A DNA stretch of 64,000 bases. It comes from Mycobacterium decipiens (GTDB lineage: Bacteria; Actinomycetota; Actinomycetes; Mycobacteriales; Mycobacteriaceae). Each line of letters begins with the position of its first letter. The first letter of the stretch is position 1. The translations under genes were made by a program, and so were the position numbers. Below are positions 1 through 8,500 of the stretch, in pieces. Under the pieces are notes generated by a model. It saw nothing but the letters and a program-made list of their open reading frames with translations, had not been told where the DNA came from and did no database searches. The stretch spans positions 1,798,001 through 1,862,000 of the forward strand of contig NZ_OY970459.1 of NCBI RefSeq assembly GCF_963853665.1, read 5' to 3'.

Positions 1-98
1 CCGCTCCACGATTGTCGCCAAATCGGATAGTGCATCTCGGCGACCTTGGCGAAATCGCCCGGCTTGGCTTCACGGATCCTGATGTCGCTGGATTTCAC
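1..98 (-). CDS. GNAT acetyltransferase (Rv2775-like), N-terminal fragment cut by window edge
   Basis: The minus strand opens with a GTG at 98-96 preceded by a strong ribosome binding site (GGAGGTG at 110-104). It reads VKSSDIRIREAKPGDFAKVA and continues without a stop to the left edge. The 'IRIREAKPGDFAKVAEMH' start is typical of GCN5-related N-acetyltransferases, where the first strand and helix form the acetyl-CoA fold. In M. tuberculosis Rv2775, a GNAT gene, lies two genes from dapB in the matching orientation, so this is probably its orthologue. Only about 33 residues are visible, so the substrate cannot be judged. Confidence 0.7.
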   Translation of the reverse strand, partial: MKSSDIRIREAKPGDFAKVAEMHYPIWRQSWS

Positions 99-1023
99 AC
101 GAGCACCTCCGCTGACAACGCCACAAGTCATCTAAGCCTAGATGCGTAGGTTGCGTAGTCATGCTTTGCGTCTGACCTCGCCGCAGAGATGCGGGTGAAG
201 AACGAGGCGGCGGGTGAGGGGTATGTGTCAGCGGTGATCGGGAACCGTAGGGTCGAGCAAGCCGCTTCGGCGTCGCAGCCGGGGGCAACGAGCTGGACCG
301 CAAACGTTCGACGACGCGTCGTGGTCGTTCACCGACAACCGGGCGGGTGCGCTGTGGCGGGACTCCGATGAGCGGGTGCGCCGCTGGCGGGCGCGCCGCC
401 GCGACACTGGAACCCTGGTGATCAGCCATCGGGCGGGCATCCGGTGCACCGGACACCTTCCGCCGCGTGCGCGCCAATTATGGCCCGCCCCTGCGTAAGC
501 CGCGCACCCGCTCGAACACGCGACCCCGAGTGATCTTGAACACGTTTATTCATCGAGCGGGGCAGCGCTGCAGTGCCGCGCCGTGGACCAGGACCCTGAT
601 CTTGGTCGGCGCGCGCAGTGCGCCGATCGCGATCGGCAACGCCGCCGGCGGCCGAGCAACGCAACCCCGCTCGAGGGCCTGGGCGCCCAGATCGCCTGGC
701 TCAAAGCCCGGCTCCTGGGGCAACCAACGCGGGTATGCCCAGTACAGCCGCCACCAGCTGGTTGTCGGATGGGCGGCCGCACCGCGCCGTGGACCGGGCC
801 GGGGACCGGTCCTACCAGCTACCCAAGTGAACGAGATGGAACCGAAACCTACGGAACCGTCGCCTATACCTACGTAGCCGTAATGTGTTGCACCAGTTGA
901 TAGTTGACAACTACAACACTCCGTGAGATGTATATTCCGGAGCATTTGCGTTGTGTTGCTCCATGATTCGGCATCAGCGTTGGGCCGCGCAGGTCGGCGC
1001 AACGCTTGAAAGGGATATCGACA
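99..1023. other. Intergenic/degraded stretch left of the island
   Basis: No convincing intact gene is visible. A plus-strand reading around 298-498 gives a short protein-like segment (FDDASWSFTDNRAGALW followed by an Arg-rich stretch) that ends in a stop, has no clear start and belongs to no family I recognise. The plus and minus readings over 540-880 have compositions typical of GC-rich non-coding frames. Short palindromes occur at 870-877 (CTACGTAG) and 901-913. In M. tuberculosis the small gene Rv2774c occupies the equivalent interval, so this may hold its decayed counterpart or an insertion scar. Confidence 0.45.
901..913. promoter_or_regulatory. Perfect palindrome overlapping a -35-like TTGACA
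   Basis: TAGTTGACAACTA is a perfect 6+1+6 palindrome that contains TTGACA (904-909). AT-rich sequence follows at 927-936, with weak -10 candidates GATGTA after 17 bp or TATATT after 21 bp. It lies upstream of the PE remnant and the LysR gene on the plus strand. It could be an operator over the promoter that reads into the island. This is inferred from sequence shape only. Confidence 0.35.
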
Positions 1024-1353
1024 GTGAGGTTGCGCGTGGTGTCTGAAGGCTTGGCGGTGGCCAGTGCGGCGGTGGCAGCGCTGGCCGCTCGGTTGGCGGG
1101 CGCGCAAGCTGTTGCGGCGCCGCTGATAAGTGCTTTGTTAAGTCGCCGCGCGCGAAGTAGTTTGCATAATGGTGTCCACCAGAATGTGGTTAGTAGTTCG
1201 CCGCAGCCCCGGCTCCAAAGCCGGCGCAATAGACTCAGCACTCGTTTGACTTCAACCAGGTGCCACGCTACCGCGAGATCGAATTCCGAAGTTGATCCAT
1301 GGTTTGGTGGTGTCGAAGTGTATGTGCTTAGCGCGGGCTTTCGACTCCGGTAG
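1024..1353 (+). pseudogene. PE-family (PE5/PE15-like) N-terminal remnant, decayed
   Basis: A GTG at 1024 with a GAAAGGG-type ribosome binding site about 10 bases upstream opens a frame reading MRLRVVSEGLAVASAAVAAL. That closely resembles the start of the short PE proteins PE5/PE15 (MTLRVVPEGLAAASAAVEAL). Similarity fades after about 43 residues, the next stretch is Arg/Ser-rich, and the rest of the roughly 100-residue PE domain with its YxxxD/E secretion signal is not recovered in any frame. No partner PPE gene follows. I read it as a truncated PE gene left beside the island. A divergent short protein is possible but less likely. Confidence 0.5.
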
Positions 1354-1375
1354 TTTCGGGACGCTTAGCATTGTT

Positions 1376-2413
1376 ATGATCGACAATTTAGGTTTTAGCC
1401 TGACGCAACTGCGATACTTTGTCGTATCGGCCGAGCTTGGGAATATATCCGAGGCGGCGGAGAAGCTATACGTATCGCAGTCAACAGTTTCGTCGGCGCT
1501 GATGAGGCTGGAACGTGAGCTAGGTGTGCACCTCTTTGTTCGTCGACACGCCCGCGGGGTTGCGCTAACTCCGAGCGGCCGACACTTGTTGCAAGAAGCG
1601 CGCACATTATTGGGGCAGGCCAGGATACTGAAGGCGCAAAGCGTTGCCCTGGCGGGTGATACCGCCGGACCGCTCGACGTTGGATGCTTTTTTTCGATCG
1701 CGCCATTTCTGTTACCGGTGGTTTGTAACGTGATCAAAGAGCGTCATATGGCGCTTCAACTGAATATCCACGAGGGGTCCGCGGATCGCCTGTTGAAATT
1801 TCTGCAAGATGGCCGCTGTGAACTGGTGGTGACGTACGAATTTTTGTCCGGAGATTCTAGGTTCCGCCCACTGGTCGAGCTGCCCATTTATGGCCTATTG
1901 CCTCATGATGACCCGTGCGGAGATGTCGGCTCGATCGGTTTGGCGGAGTTGGCCTCTCGGCCACTTGTCACCTTGAATACGCCGGGCGTCCTTCACCATT
2001 TTGAGAACTTGTTCGCCCACGCCGAGGTCGAGATGCCCCAACTAATCACGACGACCAGTATCGAAACCATGCGCGGTCTCGTGGCCGCCGGTTCCGGATT
2101 CTCATTGATGTATCAACGCGCTTCGAATGCCACGACTCTGGGAGGCGGTAAGGTTCGAGAAGTCGAGATCGCTGAAGATTTGCCTGCTTCGTGCCTCGGT
2201 GTGGCCATGCTGCCCGATTTGGCCATCAGTAATCGTGGGAAAGCATTCTTGGATGTTCTTGGATCGATGGTGGCGGTCCCCGACGATGTGAATTCGATTG
2301 TGCGATACCCAAGTTCGCGCTGTACCGGCAGCGTAGCTGCTGTCGCGAATCGGGATGGCAAGTTTGACTGCTCAGCGCCGAGGTTGTCCCATGAGGCAGG
2401 ACCGCCGTGCTGA
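1376..2413 (+). CDS. LysR-type transcriptional regulator, likely cluster regulator
   Basis: A 345-residue LysR family protein. The N-terminal winged helix-turn-helix is clear (SLTQLRYFVVSAELGNISEA, then LYVSQSTVSSALMRLE at about residues 35-50, then LTPSGRHLL). An effector-binding domain covers about residues 90-300. I chose ATG 1376 because it places the helix-turn-helix at the normal distance; the frame is open from 1292 but that would add 28 unrelated residues. The gene reads the same way as the biosynthetic genes and its last 7 bases overlap the acyltransferase start, so it is co-transcribed rather than divergent as many LysR genes are. Its base composition is visibly more AT-rich than the PKS and the dapB-side genes. 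Confidence 0.9.
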   Translation: MIDNLGFSLTQLRYFVVSAELGNISEAAEKLYVSQSTVSSALMRLERELGVHLFVRRHARGVALTPSGRHLLQEARTLLGQARILKAQSVALAGDTAGPLDVGCFFSIAPFLLPVVCNVIKERHMALQLNIHEGSADRLLKFLQDGRCELVVTYEFLSGDSRFRPLVELPIYGLLPHDDPCGDVGSIGLAELASRPLVTLNTPGVLHHFENLFAHAEVEMPQLITTTSIETMRGLVAAGSGFSLMYQRASNATTLGGGKVREVEIAEDLPASCLGVAMLPDLAISNRGKAFLDVLGSMVAVPDDVNSIVRYPSSRCTGSVAAVANRDGKFDCSAPRLSHEAGPPC

Positions 2414-3252
2414 CGGTCATGTTTGCGGGTCAGGGAAGTCAAGAAAAGGGTATGGGAGTCGACGTTTTCGGGCGCTATCCGGGGCTTGTGCAGTTCGCGT
2501 CGGACGTGCTGGGCTACGATCTGATTTCTTTGTGCACCGAAGACCGAAATGAATTGTTGGCCCGCACCGAATACACGCAGCCAGCACTCTATGTCGTCAA
2601 CGCACTGAGCAGTTTCGAGCGGATTCATCGTGAGGACCCGCCAGCGGATTTCTATATGGGGCATAGCCTGGGCGAGTATAATGCTCTACTTGCGGCGGGT
2701 GTCTTCGATTTTGAAATGGGACTGCGACTGGTCGCCAAGCGTGGTGAATTAATGGCGGCGGCTTCCGACGGAGGCATGACCGCCGTGATGAATGTACCGC
2801 CGAACGAATTGCTGGAAATCTTCGCCGACGAAGGTGTCGACGGCGTCGATATTGCCGGTTTCAACACCCGCTCACAAGTCGTTATCGCGGCCACACGGCC
2901 CGTACTGACCTTGGCGCACGCCTGCCTGAAGGACAGGGAAATCCGTTTCGTGCCACTCAAAGTGAGTGCGCCGTTTCACTCTCGATACATGAAACCGGCT
3001 CAGCTGCGGTTCGCTGAATTCCTGACCCAGTTCAGTTTCGCCGAACCCACGATACCGGTCATTTCGAATGTTACCGGTCGGCCTTATGAGCCGGGGCAGC
3101 TGCCCCACCTGCTCGCCGAACAGCTGGTGATGCCGGTGCGCTGGACCGAGAGTGTCGGTTCCCTGCTCGATAGCGACAACGAAATGGAATTTATCGAAAT
3201 CGGCGGTTTAGTCCTCACGCAAATGGTATATAAGATCAAGGCTGGAGTGTGA
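2407..3252 (+). CDS. Free-standing malonyl-CoA acyltransferase (trans-AT)
   Basis: A 281-residue single-domain acyltransferase of the FabD/trans-AT type. It loads malonyl units from malonyl-CoA onto the carrier proteins of the AT-less PKS downstream. The oxyanion-hole motif FAGQGSQ lies at the N-terminus, the nucleophile is Ser87 in GHSLGEY and the catalytic His is about residue 191 in SAPFHSRYM, the pattern of malonyl-specific enzymes. There is no fused enoyl reductase, unlike the tandem AT proteins of some trans-AT clusters. GTG 2407, behind an AGGCAGGA-like site, is the likely start; ATG 2419 is the alternative. It is essential for the model because no AT domain exists in the 6342-residue PKS. 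Confidence 0.95.
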   Translation: MLTVMFAGQGSQEKGMGVDVFGRYPGLVQFASDVLGYDLISLCTEDRNELLARTEYTQPALYVVNALSSFERIHREDPPADFYMGHSLGEYNALLAAGVFDFEMGLRLVAKRGELMAAASDGGMTAVMNVPPNELLEIFADEGVDGVDIAGFNTRSQVVIAATRPVLTLAHACLKDREIRFVPLKVSAPFHSRYMKPAQLRFAEFLTQFSFAEPTIPVISNVTGRPYEPGQLPHLLAEQLVMPVRWTESVGSLLDSDNEMEFIEIGGLVLTQMVYKIKAGV

Positions 3253-3255
3253 CAC

Positions 3256-3504
3256 ATGGCACGGAGTACGAGTCCGATTCAGCGGTACCTCGAAGACCGC
3301 TTTCTCTTCGAGTTCGATGACGAGATCACCGGGGATACCGACCTATTCAAGGTAGGCGTTATCGACTCCTTCGGTTATATCAAGTTGATGAAGTTTCTGG
3401 AATCGGAATACGCCATCAAAATTGATATGGAGGACGTTCTCAAGAACGTCCTGGTATCGCTAACCGCGATCGAAGAATTTGTCGACAGAAAGATCGCCGC
3501 GTAA
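3256..3504 (+). CDS. Discrete acyl carrier protein, amidotransferase partner
   Basis: An 82-residue acyl carrier protein. The phosphopantetheine attachment Ser is residue 38 in GVIDSFGYIKLM, flanked by a typical acidic helical scaffold. It lies 3 bases after the AT stop and directly before the asparagine-synthetase-like gene. In glutarimide pathways a discrete ACP of this kind carries malonyl, which the amidotransferase converts to malonamyl-ACP, the starter for module 1. That role here is inferred from gene order. Attachment of phosphopantetheine would depend on a transferase encoded elsewhere, since none is in the window. Confidence 0.93.
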   Translation: MARSTSPIQRYLEDRFLFEFDDEITGDTDLFKVGVIDSFGYIKLMKFLESEYAIKIDMEDVLKNVLVSLTAIEEFVDRKIAA

Positions 3505-3518
3505 TAGGAGGGCGGATC

Positions 3519-5510
3519 ATGTGTGGATTGGCTGGCTTCATCTCGTCCTCACTGGACCCCGGTGCCACCGCCGGGGTACTCACCTCAATGCTGTCGAACA
3601 TTAGTCATCGCGGACCGGACGAGGCCGGCTATTACCTGGACGACGGCATCGCGATGGGAACGGTACGACTGGCCATCGTCGATCTCGCCGACGGCGCACA
3701 GCCCATGTCTGATCCGTCGCAGCGGTACTGGATCTGCTTCAACGGCGAGATCTACAATCACATCGAACTGCGCGCGGAGCTGGAACGGCTCGGACGTCCG
3801 TTCTGTACTAACCATTCCGACACGGAAGTGGTGCTCCAAGCGTGGATCCAGTGGGGGACAGACTGTTTCGCGCGCTTCAATGGCGCTTTTGCGGTTGCCA
3901 TCAGGGATGCGGTGACCGGCGATCTCGTCCTGGCCCGAGACCGCTACGGCAAGCGTCCGCTGTTTTACGCCGACGGCGGGGGTGACTTCCTATTCGCCTC
4001 CGAGATGAAGGCGTTTCGTGCCTTTCCCGGCTTTCGTTTCGAGTTGGACCCCAGGGAGCTGGCCACCATCTACGCCACATGGACGCCGCTGCCCGACCGT
4101 ACCCCGTTTCGGGGCATCCGCCAGGTGCCGATGGGCTGCGTGCTGACGCTGCGCACAGGCGGTCGCTCATTACGCGCCTACGCCGAGCTCACCTTCGACG
4201 TGCCGGGTTTCGAGGGTACCGAGTCCGAAGCGATCGATTTCGTCCGGGAAACTCTACGCACCAGTGTGAAAATGCGCCTGCGTGCCGACGTCGAGGTCGG
4301 AGTGTATCTCAGTGGCGGGCTGGATTCGTCGGTGGTGAGTTGGCTGGCCACCCAGCTCTGTACACATCAGGTTCGCACGTTCTCGGTAGCATTCCAGGAC
4401 AAGGCCTTTGACGAGTCTGAAAGCCAGCAGCTGGTCGCGAAGCACCTGCGTACTCTGCATTCCACCGTCCCGATCACCAGCTCGGACATCACCGACAACT
4501 TCCCGGCCGCCGTCTATCACGCCGAAGTTCCCGCGTTCCGCACCTCCTTCGTGCCAATGTTCCTGCTGTCCAGGCATGTTCGCGATGCCGGCGTCAAGAC
4601 GATCCTTAGCGGCGAAGGCTCCGACGAGGCGTTCCTGGGCTATTCGCTATTCCGCGATACCATGCTGCGCGATCGGTGGAACGATCTCTCCGACGATGAG
4701 CGCCGCACCACAATTGCCACCCTGCACCCGGAGTTGGAGCACTTCGGGCCCGCGCACCAGGCGCACCTGTACAGCTTTTATCAGCAGTTCTCCACCGAGC
4801 GGCTGCCGGGTCTGTTCTCACATGAAATACGCTACCAAAACGGACAATTCGCGACTCGCCTGTTGGCCGAGCGTCGGGACCCATTCGCCGATCTGCTCGA
4901 TCTCGTCGACCGTACTGGCGGCTATGCCGATATGTCCGCGGTGCACAAGGCCCAGTGGCTGGAGTACAAGACGCTGCTGTCCGGGTTCCTATTGTCCACG
5001 CAGGGTGAGCGGGTTGCGCTGGCGCACGGTGTCGAGAACCGCTGCCCGTTCCTCGACCCTGCCGTGGTGCGTGCCGCGGTATCGGTGAATCTGCGCTACG
5101 ACGACGGCCACATCGAGAAGGCCATCCTGAAGAAGGCGTTTCGCGCCGAGCTCCCGGAGTGGACTACCACCCGCCCTAAGCAGCCCTACCGCTCGCCGGG
5201 CAGCGTCGCGTTCATCGACACCCGCCCGGACTACCTGGAACTGCTGTTGTCCGACCGCGAGTTGGCCAAAATCGGTTGTGTAGACCGGAAGTTCGCCCGT
5301 CGCTTGGTCGACAAGATTATGTCGTCGCCGGTCGAGGAGATCAGTACCAAAGAGGACCAGACCTTCATCTACCTGTTGACCACCGCCGTGCTCAACCAGC
5401 AGTTTGTCCTGGGAGACGAGATCGACGCGGGTAGGCCGTCGGGCGCCGCGCTGAACTTGCGCGTGAGGGTGGACAACCGTTGCGCAATGCAGCTTGTGGG
5501 GGAAAGCTAA
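3519..5510 (+). CDS. Asparagine-synthetase-like glutamine amidotransferase (malonamyl-forming, inferred)
   Basis: A 663-residue class II amidotransferase of the AsnB family. Cys2 (MCGLAGFI) is the N-terminal nucleophile that releases ammonia from glutamine. The residues around SHRGPDEAGYY and FNGEIYNH belong to the glutaminase domain. The C-terminal ATP-pyrophosphatase domain carries YLSGGLDSSVVSWL from about residue 262. A clear AGGAGGG site lies 6 bases before the ATG. In glutarimide clusters (iso-migrastatin, lactimidomycin, cycloheximide, sesbanimide types) such an enzyme amidates ACP-bound malonate, providing the imide nitrogen. The position between the discrete ACP and the PKS supports that role over primary asparagine synthesis. 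The stop codon overlaps the PKS start by one base. Confidence 0.92.
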   Translation: MCGLAGFISSSLDPGATAGVLTSMLSNISHRGPDEAGYYLDDGIAMGTVRLAIVDLADGAQPMSDPSQRYWICFNGEIYNHIELRAELERLGRPFCTNHSDTEVVLQAWIQWGTDCFARFNGAFAVAIRDAVTGDLVLARDRYGKRPLFYADGGGDFLFASEMKAFRAFPGFRFELDPRELATIYATWTPLPDRTPFRGIRQVPMGCVLTLRTGGRSLRAYAELTFDVPGFEGTESEAIDFVRETLRTSVKMRLRADVEVGVYLSGGLDSSVVSWLATQLCTHQVRTFSVAFQDKAFDESESQQLVAKHLRTLHSTVPITSSDITDNFPAAVYHAEVPAFRTSFVPMFLLSRHVRDAGVKTILSGEGSDEAFLGYSLFRDTMLRDRWNDLSDDERRTTIATLHPELEHFGPAHQAHLYSFYQQFSTERLPGLFSHEIRYQNGQFATRLLAERRDPFADLLDLVDRTGGYADMSAVHKAQWLEYKTLLSGFLLSTQGERVALAHGVENRCPFLDPAVVRAAVSVNLRYDDGHIEKAILKKAFRAELPEWTTTRPKQPYRSPGSVAFIDTRPDYLELLLSDRELAKIGCVDRKFARRLVDKIMSSPVEEISTKEDQTFIYLLTTAVLNQQFVLGDEIDAGRPSGAALNLRVRVDNRCAMQLVGES

Positions 5511-8500
5511 TGAATACCGAGAATGCCGGCGACATCGCGATCGTCGGACTCGCGCTGCGATTCCCGGGCGCTGACACCCTGGTGGAGTTGTTCGACCACC
5601 TCGTGGCCGGGCGTTCACTGATCACCGAAGTGCCCGCGCAACGGTGGTCCACGGACCGCTATTTCGGCGATCCGCGCAGCGGTGAGGAGAAGACGAACAG
5701 CATCTGGGCCGGGTTCATTGAGGGCGCCGATTGTTTCGATGCGGCCTTCTTCAATATCTCACCGCGTGAGGCGGAGACAATGGATCCGCAGCAGCGGTTC
5801 GCGCTGGAGCTGGCGTGGGCGGCCATCGAGGATGCGGGCTATCGGGCTAGCGAACTGGCGGGCAGCCGCACCGGCGTGTTCATGGGTCTGTGTCATGGCG
5901 ACTACGCCGAGCTCATCGAGCGTGACGACGTGCCGACCGATGCGTATTTCCCAACGGGGACGGCGTATTCGATCGTCGCCAATCGCGTGTCCTACTTCTT
6001 CGACTTCCACGGCCCCAGCATCACCAACGACACCGCCTGCTCCAGCTCCCTAGTCTCGATCTACGAGGCGGTCGCCGCCCTGCACCACGGCGATTGCGAC
6101 CTGGCACTGGCCGGTGGCGTGAACCTGTGCTGGTCGCCCAAGCTGTTTGTGGCGTTCAGCAAGGCCAGCATGCTCTCGCCCACGGGGAAGGCGCATGCGT
6201 TCGACGACGCCGCTGACGGGTTCGTCCGCGGCGAGGGTGGCGCCGTCCTGCTGCTCAAGCCGCTGGCAAAGGCATTGGTAGACAAGGACTCTGTGTACGC
6301 GGTTATCAGGGGCGTCGGCACCAACCACGGTGGTAAGACCAGCTCACTGACCGTGACCAACCCGACGGCACAGGCCGCGCTGATCGAGGACGTCTACACC
6401 CGTGCCGGTATTCCGCCTGACACCGTGAGCTACATCGAGGCCCATGGGCCGGGTACGCCGGTCGGCGACCCGATCGAGATCATCGGCCTCAAGAGCGCGT
6501 TCCAGAGTCTGCACAACGCCCACAAAACCCGGCCGCGCCCGGCCAGCATTGGCATCGGCTCGATCAAGTCCAACATCGGTCATCTGGAATCGGCCGCGGG
6601 CGTGGCGGGCGTGGTGAAGGTGATTGGTGCGATGGCGGCCGGGGTGCTGCCGGCGACGGTGAACTTCGCGAACCAGAACGAGCTGATCGATCTGGACGGC
6701 AGCCCGTTCTACATCGTCGGCGACACCCAGCCGTGGCCGGATGGCGACGGGGTACCGCGCCGAGCGGGCGTCAGTTCGTTCGGATTCGGCGGGACCAACG
6801 CCCACGTGCTGCTCGAAGAATGTCTTGAGGAACGTGTCGGCGCGACGGCGGTGGTCGAGGTCCCGGAAGATCCGGAAGATCCGGAAAACCCGAAAATCTA
6901 TGTCATCCCGCTCTCGGCGAAGAATCCGGAACGGCTGCAGGTGCTGGCCGACCGGCTGCGCGATCACCTGCTGGCCCCGGAGAACCCGTTGCGGCCACGC
7001 CGGTCGCTGGCCGATATCGCTCACACGGTTCGGGTCGGCCGCGAGACGATGGCTGCCAGGGTCGCGCTGGTGGTTTCGGATCGGGATCAACTCGTCGCGG
7101 CACTGGACGCCGTGGTGGACGGCGAGGTGCGCAACCCCGCCGGGGCCGGGCCCGATGTGGTGGTAGCGGCGGAAGCCTGGGTGCGCGGGGGAGCCGCCGA
7201 TTGGCCGCCGCATCCCGGGGCGCGCCGGGTGCGGCTGCCAACCTATCCATTTGCCCGCGACCGGCATTGGTACCGCGCGCCCGCCGACACCGCGACGCCG
7301 GGTATCGCGACACTGCACCCGCTCGTCCACCGCAACACCTCCGACCTGGCCGAACAGCGCTACACCTCCACCTTCACCGGATCCGAGCCCTTCCTTGCCG
7401 CGCACCGGATTCGCGGGCAGCGAGTGCTGCCCGCGGTCGCCTACCTGGAGATGGCGCGGGCCGCGATGGCGTTCGCGGCGACCCGGGATGGCGCGATCCG
7501 GCTGCGCGATATCGCGTGGATGCGGCCGATCGTCGTGGATCAACCGGTCGATATTCACATCGGACTGACGCCCCGCGGTGACTCGACCGCTATCGAGTTT
7601 CGTCAGGGCAATACCACCCACAGCGTGGGGTTCGCCGAGATCGTTACGGCGCCAGAACCAGCGGGACGCGCGCTGGACCTGACCGCGCTGCGCGCGTCCT
7701 GCCAGACCGTACGCAAAGTCGACGAGATCTACGCTGATTTCCACCGCCAGGGCCTGGAGTACGGGTCGGCCATGCGCGCGCTACGTGGGATCCGCCTTGG
7801 CTCCGGCTCCGACCAGGCGATCGCCCGCATCCAGGCCACCGAGACTGCCGGGGCCTTTTCGGCCGGTGCCTATGTGCTGCCGCCGAGTGTCCTCGATGCC
7901 GCCTTCCAAACTTCGGTGGCTCTGATGGGCGAGACCAGCGGCCCGACCCTGGCCTTTGCCCTTGACGAGCTTCAGGTGTACCGGCCCTGCCCGGCCGAGA
8001 CCTGGGTGTGGGTCCGGCGGAGCTCGAATCAACAAGGCTCCGGCGTGCTGGCCAAATTCGACCTGGATCTGTGTGACCGCGACGGCGTTGTCAGCGTGAG
8101 CCTGCGCGGACTCGCCCAGCGCACCACCGATGCGGGTGCGCGTGTCGCGACCGCAACCTCGCGGTGGATCGACCGGCCGCTAACCACGGACGAGACCACC
8201 GACGCCGGTACCCGCACCGCGCACATCATGACCCTGCCGGACATCGTGGCGGCGAATCGGGCTGACGGCCTCGACGCCGCGGTGGATCAGGCGTTCGCCG
8301 AGGTCCAGGGCCTGCTCGCGACGTCTCCCAAGACGGAGCACCGGTTCGTGGTGCTGGTCGACGGCCGGTCGCCGGTGTACTTCCACGCGCCGCTAGCGGG
8401 CCTGTTCCGGACGGTCGCTCTGGAAAATCCGCTGGTCTCCGGCCGTGTGGTCCGGGTTGCCGGACTGGATTCGCTATCCGCGGCGCGCGTCGCGCAGATC

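Noticed and set aside
189..1107. Several small genes or an insertion sequence in the left gap
   Set aside because: No transposase motif, terminal inverted repeat or target duplication could be seen, and the frames conflict with each other on both strands.
1292..1375. Longer LysR protein starting at 1292
   Set aside because: The extra 28 residues do not resemble LysR N-termini, and ATG 1376 places the helix-turn-helix at the standard position.
3519..5510. Housekeeping asparagine synthetase
   Set aside because: It lies inside the operon between a discrete ACP and a PKS with overlapping stop and start codons, which is the known setting of glutarimide amidotransferases.
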